From: Flavobacterium lacus
GTDB lineage: Bacteria > Bacteroidota > Bacteroidia > Flavobacteriales > Flavobacteriaceae
DNA length: 64,000 nt
NCBI RefSeq assembly: GCF_003268815.1
Contig: NZ_QLSV01000008.1
Span: 1 to 64,000 of the forward strand
Direction of reading: 5' to 3'
This document shows positions 20,201-27,716 of the stretch, in pieces. Under the pieces are notes generated by a model, which was not told the origin of the DNA, did not search any database, and saw nothing but the letters and a program-made list of their open reading frames with translations. Numbering within the stretch: position 1 is the stretch's first letter; each line of letters begins with the position of its first letter. The position numbers were made by a program, and so were the translations under genes.

Positions 20201-21013
20201 ATCTAAGATGATTTCGTTTCTTTCGATAGAAACAACTTCACCAGTATCTTCATCCACGAAATCTTCGTGCCATGTGTTCAATACCCGTGCAGCTAATCTT
20301 CTACCAATATATTTTTTTAGTCCTGTTTTTGATACTTTAATTTCTTCCGCAAGGTCAAAAATTTCAAGAATATCTTTATCTCTTTCAAATCCGATAGCAC
20401 GCAAAAGAGTTGTAACAGGTAATTTTTTCTTTCTATCGATATATGCATACATTACGTTGTTGATATCGGTAGCAAATTCTATCCATGAACCTTTGAAAGG
20501 AATTACACGGGCAGAATATAATTTGGTTCCATTGGCATGGAATGACTGTCCAAAGAAAACACCAGGTGAACGGTGTAACTGCGATACAACAACTCTTTCT
20601 GCACCATTGATTACAAAAGTACCGCTAGGTGTCATATAAGGAATAGTACCTAAATAGACATCTTGTACTATTGTTTCAAAATCTTCATGTTCCGGATCTG
20701 TACAGTAAAGTTTTAGTCTTGCTTTTAACGGCACGCTGTAGGTTAAACCTCTTTCGATACATTCTGAAATAGAATAACGAGGAGGATCTACAAAATAGTC
20801 TAAAAATTCAAGTACAAAATTATTTCTTGTATCGGTGATTGGAAAATTTTCCATGAAGGTGTTGTATAGACCTTCGTTGCCTCTTTCATCAGATTTCGTT
20901 TCCAATTGGAAGAAATCCTTAAAAGATTTTACCTGTATATCCAAAAAATCAGGATATTGAGGTATATTTTTAGTTGAGGCAAAATTCAATCTTTCAGTCT
21001 GATTAGTTATCAT
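17201..21013 (-). CDS. rpoB: DNA-directed RNA polymerase subunit beta
   Basis: The 1270-residue RpoB has the expected length for Bacteroidota. The rifampicin pocket ([20 protein letters not shown], then LSALGPGG) lies around residues 465-490. It carries the wild-type Gln, Asp, His, Arg and Ser positions known from E. coli, so no classic resistance substitution is present. Other landmarks are [31 protein letters not shown] and, near the C-terminus, [26 protein letters not shown]. It lies 267 bases after rplL, separated by an attenuator-like hairpin, and is followed by a repeat hairpin before rpoC. Its leader holds two copies of TACACTGT about 60 bases apart. Confidence 0.97.
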   Translation of the reverse strand: MITNQTERLNFASTKNIPQYPDFLDIQVKSFKDFFQLETKSDERGNEGLYNTFMENFPITDTRNNFVLEFLDYFVDPPRYSISECIERGLTYSVPLKARLKLYCTDPEHEDFETIVQDVYLGTIPYMTPSGTFVINGAERVVVSQLHRSPGVFFGQSFHANGTKLYSARVIPFKGSWIEFATDINNVMYAYIDRKKKLPVTTLLRAIGFERDKDILEIFDLAEEIKVSKTGLKKYIGRRLAARVLNTWHEDFVDEDTGEVVSIERNEIILDRDTIIDKDNVEEIIDSNVKSILLHKEDNNQVDYAIIHNTLQKDPTNSEKEAVEHIYRQLRNAEPPDEETARGIIDKLFFSDQRYNLGEVGRYRMNKKLGLDIPMEKQVLTKEDIITIIKYLIELINAKADIDDIDHLSNRRVRTVGEQLSAQFGVGLARMARTIRERMNVRDNEVFTPIDLINAKTLSSVINSFFGTNQLSQFMDQTNPLAEITHKRRLSALGPGGLSRERAGFEVRDVHYTHYGRLCPIETPEGPNIGLISSLGVYAKVNGMGFIETPYRKVTNGVVDLKSEPIYLSAEEEEGKMIAQANIEMDANGKITADKVIAREEGDFPVVEPNVVHYTDVAPNQIASISASLIPFLEHDDANRALMGSNMMRQAVPLLRPEAPIVGTGLERQVASDSRVLINAEGNGVVEYVDSEKITIKYDRTDAERMVSFDSDDKTYQLIKFQKTNQSTCINLKPIVRKGDRVTKGQVLCEGYATQNGELAIGRNLKVAFMPWKGYNFEDAIVISEKVVRDDIFTSIHIDDYSLEVRDTKLGNEELTNDIPNVSEEATKDLDENGMIRIGAEVKPGDILIGKITPKGESDPTPEEKLLRAIFGDKAGDVKDASLKASPSLHGVVLDKKLFARAVKDKRKRTKDKDDLASLEMEFEVKFNELKDKLVDKLFNIVNGKTSQGVMNDLGEEVLPKGKKYTQKMLNAVEDFAHLTKGQWVADDETNLLVNDLIHNYKIKLNDLQGALRREKFTITVGDELPAGILKLAKVYIAKKRKLKVGDKMAGRHGNKGIVARIVRDEDMPFLEDGTPVDIVLNPLGVPSRMNIGQIYETVLGWAGKNLGRKYATPIFDGATIDQINELTDEAGIPRFGHTYLYDGGTGERFHQAATVGVIYMLKLGHMIDDKMHARSIGPYSLITQQPLGGKAQFGGQRFGEMEVWALEAYGASSTLREILTVKSDDVIGRAKTYEAIVKGEPMPEPGLPESFNVLMHELKGLGLDIRLEE

Positions 21014-21214
21014 CTATGGACAAAATTTTGATTAAAAAAAAGTAATTATTTTTGTGTAAATACACTGTTTAATTAATACTTTCTTTTTGTAATCATTACA
21101 TCTTTAAAAATTTTTCAGAGTACACTGTCTTAATTTTTTTTCTTCGTAGTGATCAAAAATAATAGGGTATTTTAAACTATTTGATAATAAAATCTTTTAT
21201 AATTTTATTATACG

Positions 21215-21257
21215 AAAAATGGTTTAGGTCGTTGGAGGTTAATCCAAGACCTAAACC
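21215..21257 (-). terminator. Attenuator-like terminator between rplL and rpoB
   Basis: A 10-bp perfect stem GGTTTAGGTC/GACCTAAACC (21221-21230 with 21248-21257) encloses a 17-base loop. On the minus strand ATTTTT follows. Placement right after rplL and before rpoB matches the partial terminator known at this junction in other bacteria, where it lowers rpoBC output relative to ribosomal proteins. Partial read-through is inferred. Confidence 0.75.
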
Positions 21258-21280
21258 TAGTTCTTAAAACTTAAGTGAAC

Positions 21281-21658
21281 TTATTTAAGTTCAACTACAG
21301 CTCCAGCTTCTTCTAAAGATTTTTTAAGCCCTTCAGCCTCATCTTTAGTTACACCTTCTTTAACATTAGAAGGAGCAGCATCTACTAAATCTTTAGCTTC
21401 TTTAAGACCTAAACCTGTTAATTCTTTAACAGCTTTAACTACAGCTAATTTAGAAGCACCAGCTTCTTTTAAAACTACTGTAAACTCAGTTTGCTCTTCT
21501 ACCGCAGCAGCGTCTCCACCACCAACAGCTGGACCAGCAACTACAGCAGCAGCTGCAGGCTCGATTCCATACTCATCTTTTAAAATTGTTGCTAATTCGT
21601 TAACCTCTTTAACTGTTAAGTTAACTAATTGTTCTGCGAATTGTTTCAAATCTGCCAT
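21281..21658 (-). CDS. rplL: 50S ribosomal protein L7/L12 (bL12)
   Basis: This 125-residue protein forms the multimeric stalk that recruits translational GTPases. The N-terminal dimerisation helix ([23 protein letters not shown]) is followed by an Ala/Gly-rich hinge (about 34-52, [22 protein letters not shown]). The globular C-terminal domain carries [39 protein letters not shown]. Length and order are typical. It follows rplJ by 62 bases. The leader before the ATG is A/T-rich and has no Shine-Dalgarno sequence. Confidence 0.97.
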   Translation of the reverse strand: MADLKQFAEQLVNLTVKEVNELATILKDEYGIEPAAAAVVAGPAVGGGDAAAVEEQTEFTVVLKEAGASKLAVVKAVKELTGLGLKEAKDLVDAAPSNVKEGVTKDEAEGLKKSLEEAGAVVELK

Positions 21659-21720
21659 TTTTTCTATCGATTTAAATAGTTTGTAAAATATAATTTATTA
21701 AGTGCGTTCTCGCGGGGTTC

Positions 21721-22236
21721 TTATCTTTCCGATAAGGTTTTAACAATTCCTGCAATTTTACCACCACCTGATTTAAGAGCGGATATAACATTTTTAGCAG
21801 GAGATTGTAGAAGACCGATGATTTCTCCGATAACTTCTTCTTTTGATTTAAGAGCTACAAGTGCATCTAATTGGTTATCACCAATAAAGACGGCTTGATA
21901 AATGTAAGCTCCTTTTAAAAGAGGTTTATCTGATTTTTTACGGAATTCTTTAATGATTTTTGCAGGAGCGTTTCCGTTCTCAGCAATCATTATTGAAGTA
22001 TTTCCTTTTAATATTGAAGGTAAGTCTCCATAATCATTAGCAGAAGCTTCCATCGCTTTTTCCAATAAAGTGTTTTTTACAACATTTAATTGAATTCCGG
22101 CTTTGAAACAAGCTCTTCTCAGATTTGAAGTAGTTTCAGCATTAAGGTTAGAAATATCTGCAATGTAGACAACATTACTATCAGCCAACTGTGCAGTTAA
22201 ATCTTCAATAACTCTTGATTTTTCTTCTCTAGTCAT
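21721..22236 (-). CDS. rplJ: 50S ribosomal protein L10 (uL10)
   Basis: This 171-residue protein anchors L7/L12 dimers to the large subunit. The N-terminal RNA-binding domain shows NVVYIADISNLNAETTSNLRRAC and VVKNTLLEKAME. The C-terminal helix that binds L12 is the NVISALKSGGGKIAGIVKTLSE region. It starts 22 bases after rplA, which leaves no room for the long L10-leader RNA found in front of rplJ in other phyla. Any autoregulation must therefore act elsewhere in the operon. Confidence 0.97.
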   Translation of the reverse strand: MTREEKSRVIEDLTAQLADSNVVYIADISNLNAETTSNLRRACFKAGIQLNVVKNTLLEKAMEASANDYGDLPSILKGNTSIMIAENGNAPAKIIKEFRKKSDKPLLKGAYIYQAVFIGDNQLDALVALKSKEEVIGEIIGLLQSPAKNVISALKSGGGKIAGIVKTLSER

Positions 22237-22258
22237 AATATAATTGTTTAACTACCAA

Positions 22259-22948
22259 TTAAACTGCTTTAGGATCTAAAGCAATTGCAGGACTCATTGT
22301 ACTTGACAAGTGAATAGACTTGATATAAGTACCTTTGGCTGCTGTTGGTTTCATTTTGATTAATGTTTGAATAATTTCGTGTGCATTATCTACAATCATG
22401 TCTGCATTGAAAGAAATTCTTCCAATTCCGGCATGAACAATTCCAGTTTTATCAACTTTAAAGTCGATTTTACCCGCTTTAACTTCTTGAACTGCTTTCG
22501 CAACATCCATTGTTACCGTACCTGTTTTTGGGTTTGGCATTAAACCTCTAGGTCCTAAAATACGACCTAATGGACCTAATTTACCCATTACAGCAGGCAT
22601 GGTGATGATTACATCAACATCTGTCCAACCGTCTTTGATTTTTTGTAAATAATCGTCTAAACCTACATAGTCTGCACCAGCAGCTTTAGCTTCCGCTTCT
22701 TTATCTGGAGTAACAAGTGCTAGCACTCTAACATCTTTACCAGTTCCGTGTGGTAATGCTACCACACCTCTTACCATTTGATTCGCTTTTCTTGGATCTA
22801 CTCCTAATTTAACTGCGATATCAACAGACTCATCAAATTTTGCAGAAGCAACTTCCTTTAACAATGCAGAAGCATCTTTTAAAGAATATAATTTGCTTTT
22901 TTCAATTTTTGCTGCAGCCTCTTTTTGCTTTTTTGTCAATTTTGCCAT
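22259..22948 (-). CDS. rplA: 50S ribosomal protein L1 (uL1)
   Basis: This 229-residue protein of the mobile L1 stalk binds 23S rRNA and, in many bacteria, its own operon mRNA. The signatures [37 protein letters not shown] and [22 protein letters not shown] are present. It lies 13 bases after rplK and is co-transcribed with it. Length matches the family. Confidence 0.97.
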   Translation of the reverse strand: MAKLTKKQKEAAAKIEKSKLYSLKDASALLKEVASAKFDESVDIAVKLGVDPRKANQMVRGVVALPHGTGKDVRVLALVTPDKEAEAKAAGADYVGLDDYLQKIKDGWTDVDVIITMPAVMGKLGPLGRILGPRGLMPNPKTGTVTMDVAKAVQEVKAGKIDFKVDKTGIVHAGIGRISFNADMIVDNAHEIIQTLIKMKPTAAKGTYIKSIHLSSTMSPAIALDPKAV

Positions 22949-22961
22949 GTCTTTCTTTTAA

Positions 22962-23399
22962 TTAAAAAGGAGCTACTCCTGATACTGTTATACCCATAGA
23001 ACGAGCTGTTCCTGCTATCATACTCATAGCAGCCTCGATAGTAAATGCATTTAAATCTACCATTTTGTCTTCGGCAATTGTTCTAATTTGATCCCAAGTA
23101 ACACTTGCTACTTTTTTACGATTTGGTTGACCTGAACCTGACTTTAGCTTTGTTGCATCCAATAACTGGATAGCAGCGGGTGGCGTTTTTACAACAAAAT
23201 CAAATGATTTGTCTTTGTACACAGTAATTTGTACTGGTAAAACTTTGCCGGGTTTATCTTGAGTTCTCGCATTAAATTGCTTACAGAACTCCATGATATT
23301 AACTCCAGCAGCTCCCAAAGCAGGTCCGACCGGTGGCGAAGGATTCGCGGCACCTCCCTTTACTTGTAGTTTAACTACTTTACTAACTTCTTTAGCCAT
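22962..23399 (-). CDS. rplK: 50S ribosomal protein L11 (uL11)
   Basis: This 145-residue protein of the GTPase-associated centre is also needed for RelA-type stringent signalling. The N-terminal proline-rich segment [28 protein letters not shown] and the C-terminal rRNA-binding domain ([30 protein letters not shown]) are intact. It follows nusG by 65 bases. Confidence 0.97.
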   Translation of the reverse strand: MAKEVSKVVKLQVKGGAANPSPPVGPALGAAGVNIMEFCKQFNARTQDKPGKVLPVQITVYKDKSFDFVVKTPPAAIQLLDATKLKSGSGQPNRKKVASVTWDQIRTIAEDKMVDLNAFTIEAAMSMIAGTARSMGITVSGVAPF

Positions 23400-23464
23400 T
23401 GTTTTTAAAAAAATTTAGCACATCTCAATTGGAAGCAAGATGCGGTTTATAATAATGTAACAAA

Positions 23465-24016
23465 TTATACTTTCTCTACTTGCATAAATCCTAACTCCAA
23501 TGGTGTTTTTCTTCCGAAAATTTTAACCATTACTTCCAGTTTACGCTTGTCTTCATTAATTTTTTCAACAGTTCCATTGAATCCGTTGAAAGGACCGTCA
23601 ATAACTTTGATTGTTTCGCCGATATTGAATGGAATATTCTGTGTATCGGCAGTAACAGCCAATTCATCCACTTTCCCTAACATTCTATTTACTTCGGATA
23701 AACGTAAAGGCACAGGATCTCCACCTTTTACTTCACCCAAGAAACCAATTACACCTGTAATAGACTTAATGATATGAGGAATTTCTCCTATCAAATTAGC
23801 TTCAATCATTACATAGCCAGGGAAATAAACTTTATCTTTTGCTATTTTTTTGCCGTCTCTTACTTGCACTACTTTTTCAGTAGGAACTAAAACCTGAGCA
23901 ATGTGATCGGCTAATTGAAGACGATTAATTTCGTTTTCGATATAAGTTTTAACCTTATTCTCTTGGCCACTTACAGCTCTAACTACATACCACTTTTTTA
24001 AACTACTATCAGCCAT
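23465..24016 (-). CDS. nusG: Transcription termination/antitermination factor NusG
   Basis: This 183-residue NusG binds RNA polymerase and couples it to Rho or to the ribosome. The NGN domain (KWYVVRAVSGQENKVKTYIE, VLVPTEKV, FPGYVMIEAN) is followed by a C-terminal KOW domain (IGETIKVIDGPFNGFNGTVEKINEDKRKL). The spacing and length are typical, without the extra insert found in some Bacteroidota NusG-like (UpxY) proteins. It starts 8 bases after secE. Confidence 0.97.
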   Translation of the reverse strand: MADSSLKKWYVVRAVSGQENKVKTYIENEINRLQLADHIAQVLVPTEKVVQVRDGKKIAKDKVYFPGYVMIEANLIGEIPHIIKSITGVIGFLGEVKGGDPVPLRLSEVNRMLGKVDELAVTADTQNIPFNIGETIKVIDGPFNGFNGTVEKINEDKRKLEVMVKIFGRKTPLELGFMQVEKV

Positions 24017-24024
24017 AACAGAAA

Positions 24025-24222
24025 TTATCCTTTTATCAAATTAAAAAATCCTGATATTGCTTTTCTGAAAACTTCATCAACGCCCCAAGTAGCTAGAGAA
24101 AATACGATCGTAAAAACTGCTACAATAATAGTTAAACGTTGTACCTCAGACCAAGGTAACCAAGTTACATTAGATTTAAGTTCTTGAAAAGCTTCTGTTA
24201 TATAGTTAACAACTTTTGTCAT
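24025..24222 (-). CDS. secE: Preprotein translocase subunit SecE
   Basis: This 65-residue single-span SecE clamps the SecY channel. The amphipathic segment (YITEAFQELKSNVTWLPWSEVQ) and one transmembrane helix (LTIIVAVFTIVFSLATWGVDEVF) are as expected for the short bacterial form. I chose the start at 24222 (MTKVVNYI). The frame could open further upstream at 24267, but that would run into the tRNA-Trp gene. It is followed by nusG after 8 bases. Confidence 0.95.
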   Translation of the reverse strand: MTKVVNYITEAFQELKSNVTWLPWSEVQRLTIIVAVFTIVFSLATWGVDEVFRKAISGFFNLIKG

Positions 24223-24237
24223 TATAATTGAATTTTG

Positions 24238-24308
24238 CACGGATGGAGAGATTCGAACTCCCATCAACGGTTTTGGAGACCGCTATTCTACCCTTGAACT
24301 ACACCCGT
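24238..24308 (-). tRNA. tRNA-Trp (anticodon CCA)
   Basis: A 71-nt cloverleaf with acceptor stem ACGGGTG/CATCCGT, a D arm (GTTCAAGGGTAGAAT), anticodon loop CTCCAAA and T arm with GTTCGAATC. The complete CCA end is not encoded. It lies between tuf and secE, a common Bacteroidota position. Confidence 0.95.
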
Positions 24309-24314
24309 TTGTTA

Positions 24315-24351
24315 AAAGCCAGTCATGCTCCTAAGAACATGAACTGGCTTT
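24315..24351 (-). other. Hairpin between tuf and tRNA-Trp
   Basis: AAAGCCAGT and ACTGGCTTT pair around an inner CATG/CATG, just after the tuf stop. Only four Ts follow on the minus strand, so it is a weak terminator or an RNA-processing or mRNA-stabilising hairpin at the tuf 3' end. Confidence 0.6.
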
Positions 24352-24364
24352 GTGTATTTAAAAA

Positions 24365-25552
24365 TTACTCAACGATTTCAGTTACCTGACCAGCACCTAC
24401 AGTTCTACCACCTTCACGGATAGCAAAACGTAAACCTACGTTCAAAGCAATTGCACTTAATAAAGTTACATCGATAGTTAAGTTATCACCTGGCATAACC
24501 ATTTCAACTCCAGTTGGTAAATTAATAGTACCTGTTACGTCAGTCGTTCTAACATAGAACTGAGGACGGTAGTTGTTATGGAATGGTGTGTGACGACCAC
24601 CTTCTTCTTTTTTCAAGATATAAACCTCTGCTTTAAATTTCGCATGTGGTTTAACTGAACCTGGTTTACAAATAACCATTCCTCTTTTAATGTCTTCTTT
24701 TGCAACACCTCTCAATAAGATACCTGCATTATCTCCAGCTTCACCTCTATCAAGGATTTGACGGAACATTTCGATACCAGTAACTGTAGAAGTTAATTTC
24801 TCAGCACCCATACCAATGATTTCAACTGGATCTCCAGTATTACAAATTCCTGTTTCAATACGACCTGTAGCCACAGTTCCACGACCAGTAATTGTAAATA
24901 CGTCTTCAACAGGCATCAAGAAAGGTTTTGCAATATCTCTTTCTGGCTCTTGAATCCAATTATCAACCGCTTCCATCAATTCAAGAATTTTTGGAGTCCA
25001 AGCTGGATCATTATTTAATCCTCCCAAAGCAGAACCTTGGATAACAGGGCTATTATCTCCATCATAATCGTAGAAAGACAATAAATCTCTAATTTCCATC
25101 TCTACAAGCTCTAAAAGCTCAGCATCATCAACCATATCCACTTTATTCATGAATACAACGATTCTTGGAATACCTACCTGGCGTCCTAAAAGGATGTGCT
25201 CACGTGTTTGTGGCATAGGACCATCAGTAGCAGCAACTACTAGGATAGCACCATCCATTTGAGCAGCACCTGTAACCATGTTCTTTACATAATCCGCGTG
25301 ACCAGGACAGTCAACGTGTGCGTAGTGACGATTAGCAGTTTCATACTCAACGTGAGATGTATTGATAGTAATACCTCTTTCTTTTTCTTCTGGAGCATTA
25401 TCGATTTGATCAAACGATTTTGCTTGACAATAACCTGCGTCAGATAAAACTTTAGTAATAGCTGCGGTTAATGTAGTTTTTCCATGATCCACATGCCCAA
25501 TAGTTCCAATATTAAGGTGTGGCTTGTTACGATTAAAATTTTCTTTTGCCAT
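24365..25552 (-). CDS. tuf: Translation elongation factor Tu
   Basis: The 395-residue EF-Tu delivers aminoacyl-tRNA to the ribosome. The P-loop GHVDHGKT is at residues 19-26. The switch region [12 protein letters not shown]3 [10 protein letters not shown]4 NKVDMVD and the G5 region SALGGL are all intact. Domains 2 and 3 follow ([41 protein letters not shown]). The gene follows three tRNA genes and precedes tRNA-Trp and secE. The ATG is preceded by an A/T-rich leader with no Shine-Dalgarno sequence. Confidence 0.98.
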   Translation of the reverse strand: MAKENFNRNKPHLNIGTIGHVDHGKTTLTAAITKVLSDAGYCQAKSFDQIDNAPEEKERGITINTSHVEYETANRHYAHVDCPGHADYVKNMVTGAAQMDGAILVVAATDGPMPQTREHILLGRQVGIPRIVVFMNKVDMVDDAELLELVEMEIRDLLSFYDYDGDNSPVIQGSALGGLNNDPAWTPKILELMEAVDNWIQEPERDIAKPFLMPVEDVFTITGRGTVATGRIETGICNTGDPVEIIGMGAEKLTSTVTGIEMFRQILDRGEAGDNAGILLRGVAKEDIKRGMVICKPGSVKPHAKFKAEVYILKKEEGGRHTPFHNNYRPQFYVRTTDVTGTINLPTGVEMVMPGDNLTIDVTLLSAIALNVGLRFAIREGGRTVGAGQVTEIVE

Positions 25553-25606
25553 TTTAATTAATTTAAAATCTTAGTTATATAATAGTGTTTAATTCTTACA
25601 ATTTTG

Positions 25607-25678
25607 AGCCAATGACGGGAATTGAACCCGTGACCTCTTCCTTACCAAGGAAGCACTCTACCCCTGAGCTACACCGGC
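25607..25678 (-). tRNA. tRNA-Thr (anticodon GGT)
   Basis: A 72-nt cloverleaf with acceptor GCCGGTG/CATTGGC, D arm TAGCTCAGGGGTAGAG, anticodon loop TTGGTAA and T arm GGGTTCAATTCCC. It is the last tRNA before tuf. Confidence 0.96.
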
Positions 25679-25708
25679 AAGAAATTAATCTTATCAAGTT
25701 AAAATTTG

Positions 25709-25790
25709 TGGGGAGAGCAGGATTCGAACCTGCGAAGATGTAATCAGCGGATTTACAGTCCGCCCTCGTTGGCCGCTTGAGTATCTCCCC
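25709..25790 (-). tRNA. tRNA-Tyr (anticodon GTA)
   Basis: An 82-nt class II tRNA with acceptor GGGGAGA/TCTCCCC, anticodon loop CTGTAAA, a long variable arm and T loop GTTCGAATC. It lies between the two tRNA-Thr genes. Confidence 0.96.
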
Positions 25791-25872
25791 TCAAAATTTT
25801 TAAACTTTTAAATGAACGTAAATGCTTAGAATGTTATTCTTACAAAACATTTTAATACTAATCTTTCAATTG

Positions 25873-25946
25873 AGCCGATAGAGGGACTCGAACCCACGAC
25901 CTGCTGATTACAAATCAGCTGCTCTAGCCAGCTGAGCTACACCGGC
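25873..25946 (-). tRNA. tRNA-Thr (anticodon TGT)
   Basis: A 74-nt cloverleaf with acceptor GCCGGTG/TATCGGC (two G-T pairs), D arm TAGCTCAGCTGGCTAGAGC, anticodon loop TTTGTAA and T arm GGGTTCGAGTCCC. It is the first gene of the tRNA-tuf unit, about 35 bases after the predicted transcription start. Confidence 0.96.
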
Positions 25947-25955
25947 ATTACTCAA

Positions 25956-25984
25956 TAAAAAAAGTCCGCTATTTCTAACGGACT
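25956..25984 (-). terminator. Intrinsic terminator of hpf
   Basis: The stem AGTCCG/CGGACT (25979-25984 with 25963-25968) has a 10-base loop and is followed on the minus strand by seven Ts (25956-25962). It lies about 55 bases after the hpf stop. Its 5' arm coincides with the predicted start point of the tRNA-tuf promoter. Confidence 0.85.
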
Positions 25985-25985
25985 G

Positions 25986-26014
25986 CAAATGTATAGATTT
26001 TATTTGTCAATCAA
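25986..26014 (-). promoter_or_regulatory. Promoter of the tRNA-tuf-secE-nusG unit
   Basis: On the minus strand a -7 element TACATTTG (25986-25993) matches TAnnTTTG. A -33 TTG (26012-26014, within TTTTG) lies 18 bases upstream. The start is predicted near 25980, giving a leader of about 35 bases to tRNA-Thr(TGT). Confidence 0.75.
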
Positions 26015-26038
26015 AACATTTTTTAAAAAAAATTTATA

Positions 26039-26341
26039 CTATATATGTGTTCTGATTTTTTCTTTCCTTTTCAAGAGTAAACGCTCCAACGCTTCGGTAG
26101 AAGAATCAACTGCTTCTTCAAACGTTTTGCATTGTTTTTTTACTATAAAATCATCCCCTGGCACATGAATTTTAATCTCAACAATTTTGTTTTCTTTCTC
26201 ACTGGTAGATTCTACTTTCAAAAAAACATCAGCTACAACTACTTTGTCATAATATTTTTCTAATTTATCCATTCGAATTTGAATGAAATCTACTAACTTT
26301 CCGTCAATATTAAAGTTTACAGCATTAACATTTACCTTCAT
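26039..26341 (-). CDS. hpf: Ribosome hibernation promoting factor, short HPF/RaiA type
   Basis: This 100-residue protein has the S30AE/HPF fold pattern: VNFNIDGKLVDFIQIRMDKLEKYYDKVVVADVFLKVE, then VEIKIHVPGDDFIVKKQCKTFEEAVDSSTEALERLLLKRKEK. It should bind 30S subunits and inactivate ribosomes under starvation. At 100 residues it lacks the C-terminal dimerisation domain of long HPF. It follows xerC by 34 bases, probably in one transcript, and ends at a terminator before the tRNA cluster. Confidence 0.92.
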   Translation of the reverse strand: MKVNVNAVNFNIDGKLVDFIQIRMDKLEKYYDKVVVADVFLKVESTSEKENKIVEIKIHVPGDDFIVKKQCKTFEEAVDSSTEALERLLLKRKEKIRTHI

Positions 26342-26375
26342 AATCTAATTTTTAAGGTTAAACAAACTAAGTGAA

Positions 26376-27272
26376 TTATTTTTGGTTCCGAGGATGAGCA
26401 TTGCCATATACTTTTTTTAATTCGGCTAAACTACTGTGTGTATAAACTTGAGTTGATGCCAAACTCGAATGCCCTAATAATTCTTTCACTGAATTCAAAT
26501 CGGCTCCGTTATTTAATAAGTGCGTTGCAAACGTGTGCCGCAAAATATGAGGACTTTTTTTTACCTTCTCGGAGACATTACTAAAGTACGAATTTATTAA
26601 TCGATACACAAGCGTATCATTCAATTTAACACCTTTTTGGGTTAAAAATATTCTCTCTGAATCTTTAATTTCCTGAAGTTGATTACGTTGAAAAATATAG
26701 TTTTGCAATTGACCGGTTATGATTGGTAACAAAGGAATAATTCGTTCTTTATCTCTTTTTCCCAATACTTTTAGCGTAGCATTTGAAAAATCTATTCCGC
26801 TTAAATTCAAATTGATCAACTCTGCTCTTCTTATTCCTGTGGTATAAAATAAATCAATAATTAACTTGTCGCGAATACCTTCAAATCCATCGGGATAAAC
26901 AATTTGATTTAATACCAAATCTACTTCTTTTTCTGAAAAAGGAATTTGAATTTTTTTTGGCGTTTTTAAGGCTTTGTGCTTTAACAACGGACTTTGCTCT
27001 ATTTGCTTAATTCGCAACAAAAATTTATAATAACTTTTTAAGGAAGAAATTTTTCGATTTACGGATGAAGCAGAAATACCACCATCAACCAAAAAAACAA
27101 TCCAACTTCTTATTTGCGGGTAAACAACGTTGTCTATTAAATCTTGTTCAAAATTAGTTTTATTAAACATGTCAAATTCAGCTATATCATTCAAATAAGC
27201 CTTTACCGTATGCAAAGAATAGTTCTTTTGCATTTGAAGATAATCACGAAAAGCCTGCTGATTTGATTGCAT
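26376..27272 (-). CDS. xerC: Tyrosine recombinase XerC/XerD family
   Basis: A 298-residue tyrosine recombinase, the usual length of Xer proteins that resolve chromosome dimers at dif. The N-terminal SAM-like core-binding domain covers about 1-90. The catalytic domain has Arg148 (TTGIRRAEL), Lys172 (GKRDKERI), His242 and Arg245 (HILRHTFATHLL), His268 (LLGHSS) and the nucleophile Tyr277 (QVYTH). All six are present, so it should be active. There is no prophage or integron context. The neighbours rpsU and hpf point to a housekeeping Xer; XerC versus XerD cannot be told from sequence alone. Confidence 0.93.
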   Translation of the reverse strand: MQSNQQAFRDYLQMQKNYSLHTVKAYLNDIAEFDMFNKTNFEQDLIDNVVYPQIRSWIVFLVDGGISASSVNRKISSLKSYYKFLLRIKQIEQSPLLKHKALKTPKKIQIPFSEKEVDLVLNQIVYPDGFEGIRDKLIIDLFYTTGIRRAELINLNLSGIDFSNATLKVLGKRDKERIIPLLPIITGQLQNYIFQRNQLQEIKDSERIFLTQKGVKLNDTLVYRLINSYFSNVSEKVKKSPHILRHTFATHLLNNGADLNSVKELLGHSSLASTQVYTHSSLAELKKVYGNAHPRNQK

Positions 27273-27321
27273 AAAAAAACCGTTGGCCTCAAAGTTACAA
27301 AACTTCTCAAACTAACGGTTT
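27273..27321 (-). terminator. Terminator of rpsU with the xerC -7 element in its loop
   Basis: AAACCGTT (27277-27284) pairs with AACGGTTT (27314-27321). On the minus strand seven Ts (27273-27279) follow, partly formed by the arm itself. The 29-base loop contains a smaller AAGTT/AACTT hairpin and the predicted xerC -7 element. It sits in the 68-base gap between rpsU and xerC. Confidence 0.65.
27290..27297 (-). promoter_or_regulatory. -7 element of xerC-hpf
   Basis: The minus strand reads TAACTTTG, matching TAnnTTTG, 18 bases before the xerC ATG. I see no well-spaced -33 TTG. Confidence 0.5.
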
Positions 27322-27340
27322 ATTTTTATGAAAAATGCTT

Positions 27341-27535
27341 TTACATTTCTACACTGTCACGCAATGTTTGAATGTACTGAGCTTTTTGAATCTGTGCTCT
27401 TTTGACAATAGATGGTTTAATAAAAGCCTGACGTGCTCTTAGCTGACGAACAGTTCCTGTTTTATCAAATTTTCTTTTGTAGCGTTTTAACGCTCTGTCG
27501 ATATTTTCTCCGTCTTTAATTGGTATAATTAGCAT
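27341..27535 (-). CDS. rpsU: 30S ribosomal protein S21 (bS21)
   Basis: This 64-residue basic protein begins LIIPIKDGENIDRALKRYKRKFDKTGTVRQLRAR, the typical bS21 core. In Bacteroidota ribosomes bS21, with bS18 and bS6, helps hold the 3' tail of 16S rRNA so that the anti-Shine-Dalgarno is hidden. Here the gene is preceded by a full AGGAGGTG Shine-Dalgarno, unlike the other ribosomal-protein genes of this window. That fits autogenous control in which bS21-less ribosomes translate rpsU preferentially. It is transcribed alone or with xerC and hpf. Confidence 0.96.
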   Translation of the reverse strand: MLIIPIKDGENIDRALKRYKRKFDKTGTVRQLRARQAFIKPSIVKRAQIQKAQYIQTLRDSVEM

Positions 27536-27543
27536 AATCTAGA

Positions 27544-27551
27544 CACCTCCT
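27544..27551 (-). promoter_or_regulatory. Strong Shine-Dalgarno sequence of rpsU
   Basis: AGGAGGTG on the minus strand is complementary to the 16S anti-Shine-Dalgarno core and lies 8 bases before the rpsU ATG. The leaders I read for rplL, rplJ, rplA, rplK and tuf have nothing comparable. Confidence 0.93.
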
Positions 27552-27564
27552 CTCATTTAGGGTG

Positions 27565-27572
27565 CAAAAGTA
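27565..27572 (-). promoter_or_regulatory. -7 element of rpsU
   Basis: The minus strand reads TACTTTTG, matching TAnnTTTG. The start would be near 27558, giving a leader of about 23 bases dominated by the Shine-Dalgarno. No clear -33 TTG at the usual spacing. Confidence 0.6.
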
Positions 27573-27651
27573 GTAATTATTTTTAATTCTGAATTATAAT
27601 TTCTGAATTATTTCAAAGAAAACAATCTTTCATGACATTTTTTAAAAAACT

Positions 27652-27659
27652 TATATTTG
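27652..27659 (+). promoter_or_regulatory. -7 element of the endonuclease/exonuclease/phosphatase gene
   Basis: TATATTTG matches TAnnTTTG and lies 57 bases before the chosen ATG at 27717. A longer reading frame starting with the TTG inside this motif is therefore unlikely to be translated. Confidence 0.55.
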
Positions 27660-27716
27660 CTTTTATTAAAAAAAAAAACGATAAATTATTTTTTGATTAT
27701 TTTTATTGAAAAAAGT

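Noticed and set aside
24223..24267. Longer secE start adding 15 residues
   Set aside because: It would overlap the 3' part of the tRNA-Trp gene, and the added residues are translated tRNA sequence.
26376..27272. Phage or integrative-element integrase
   Set aside because: Typical Xer length and motifs, housekeeping neighbours, no attachment repeats at the nearby tRNAs and no mobile genes.
27657..27716. TTG start for the endonuclease/exonuclease/phosphatase-family gene
   Set aside because: The TTG is part of a TATATTTG -7 element and would precede the transcription start.
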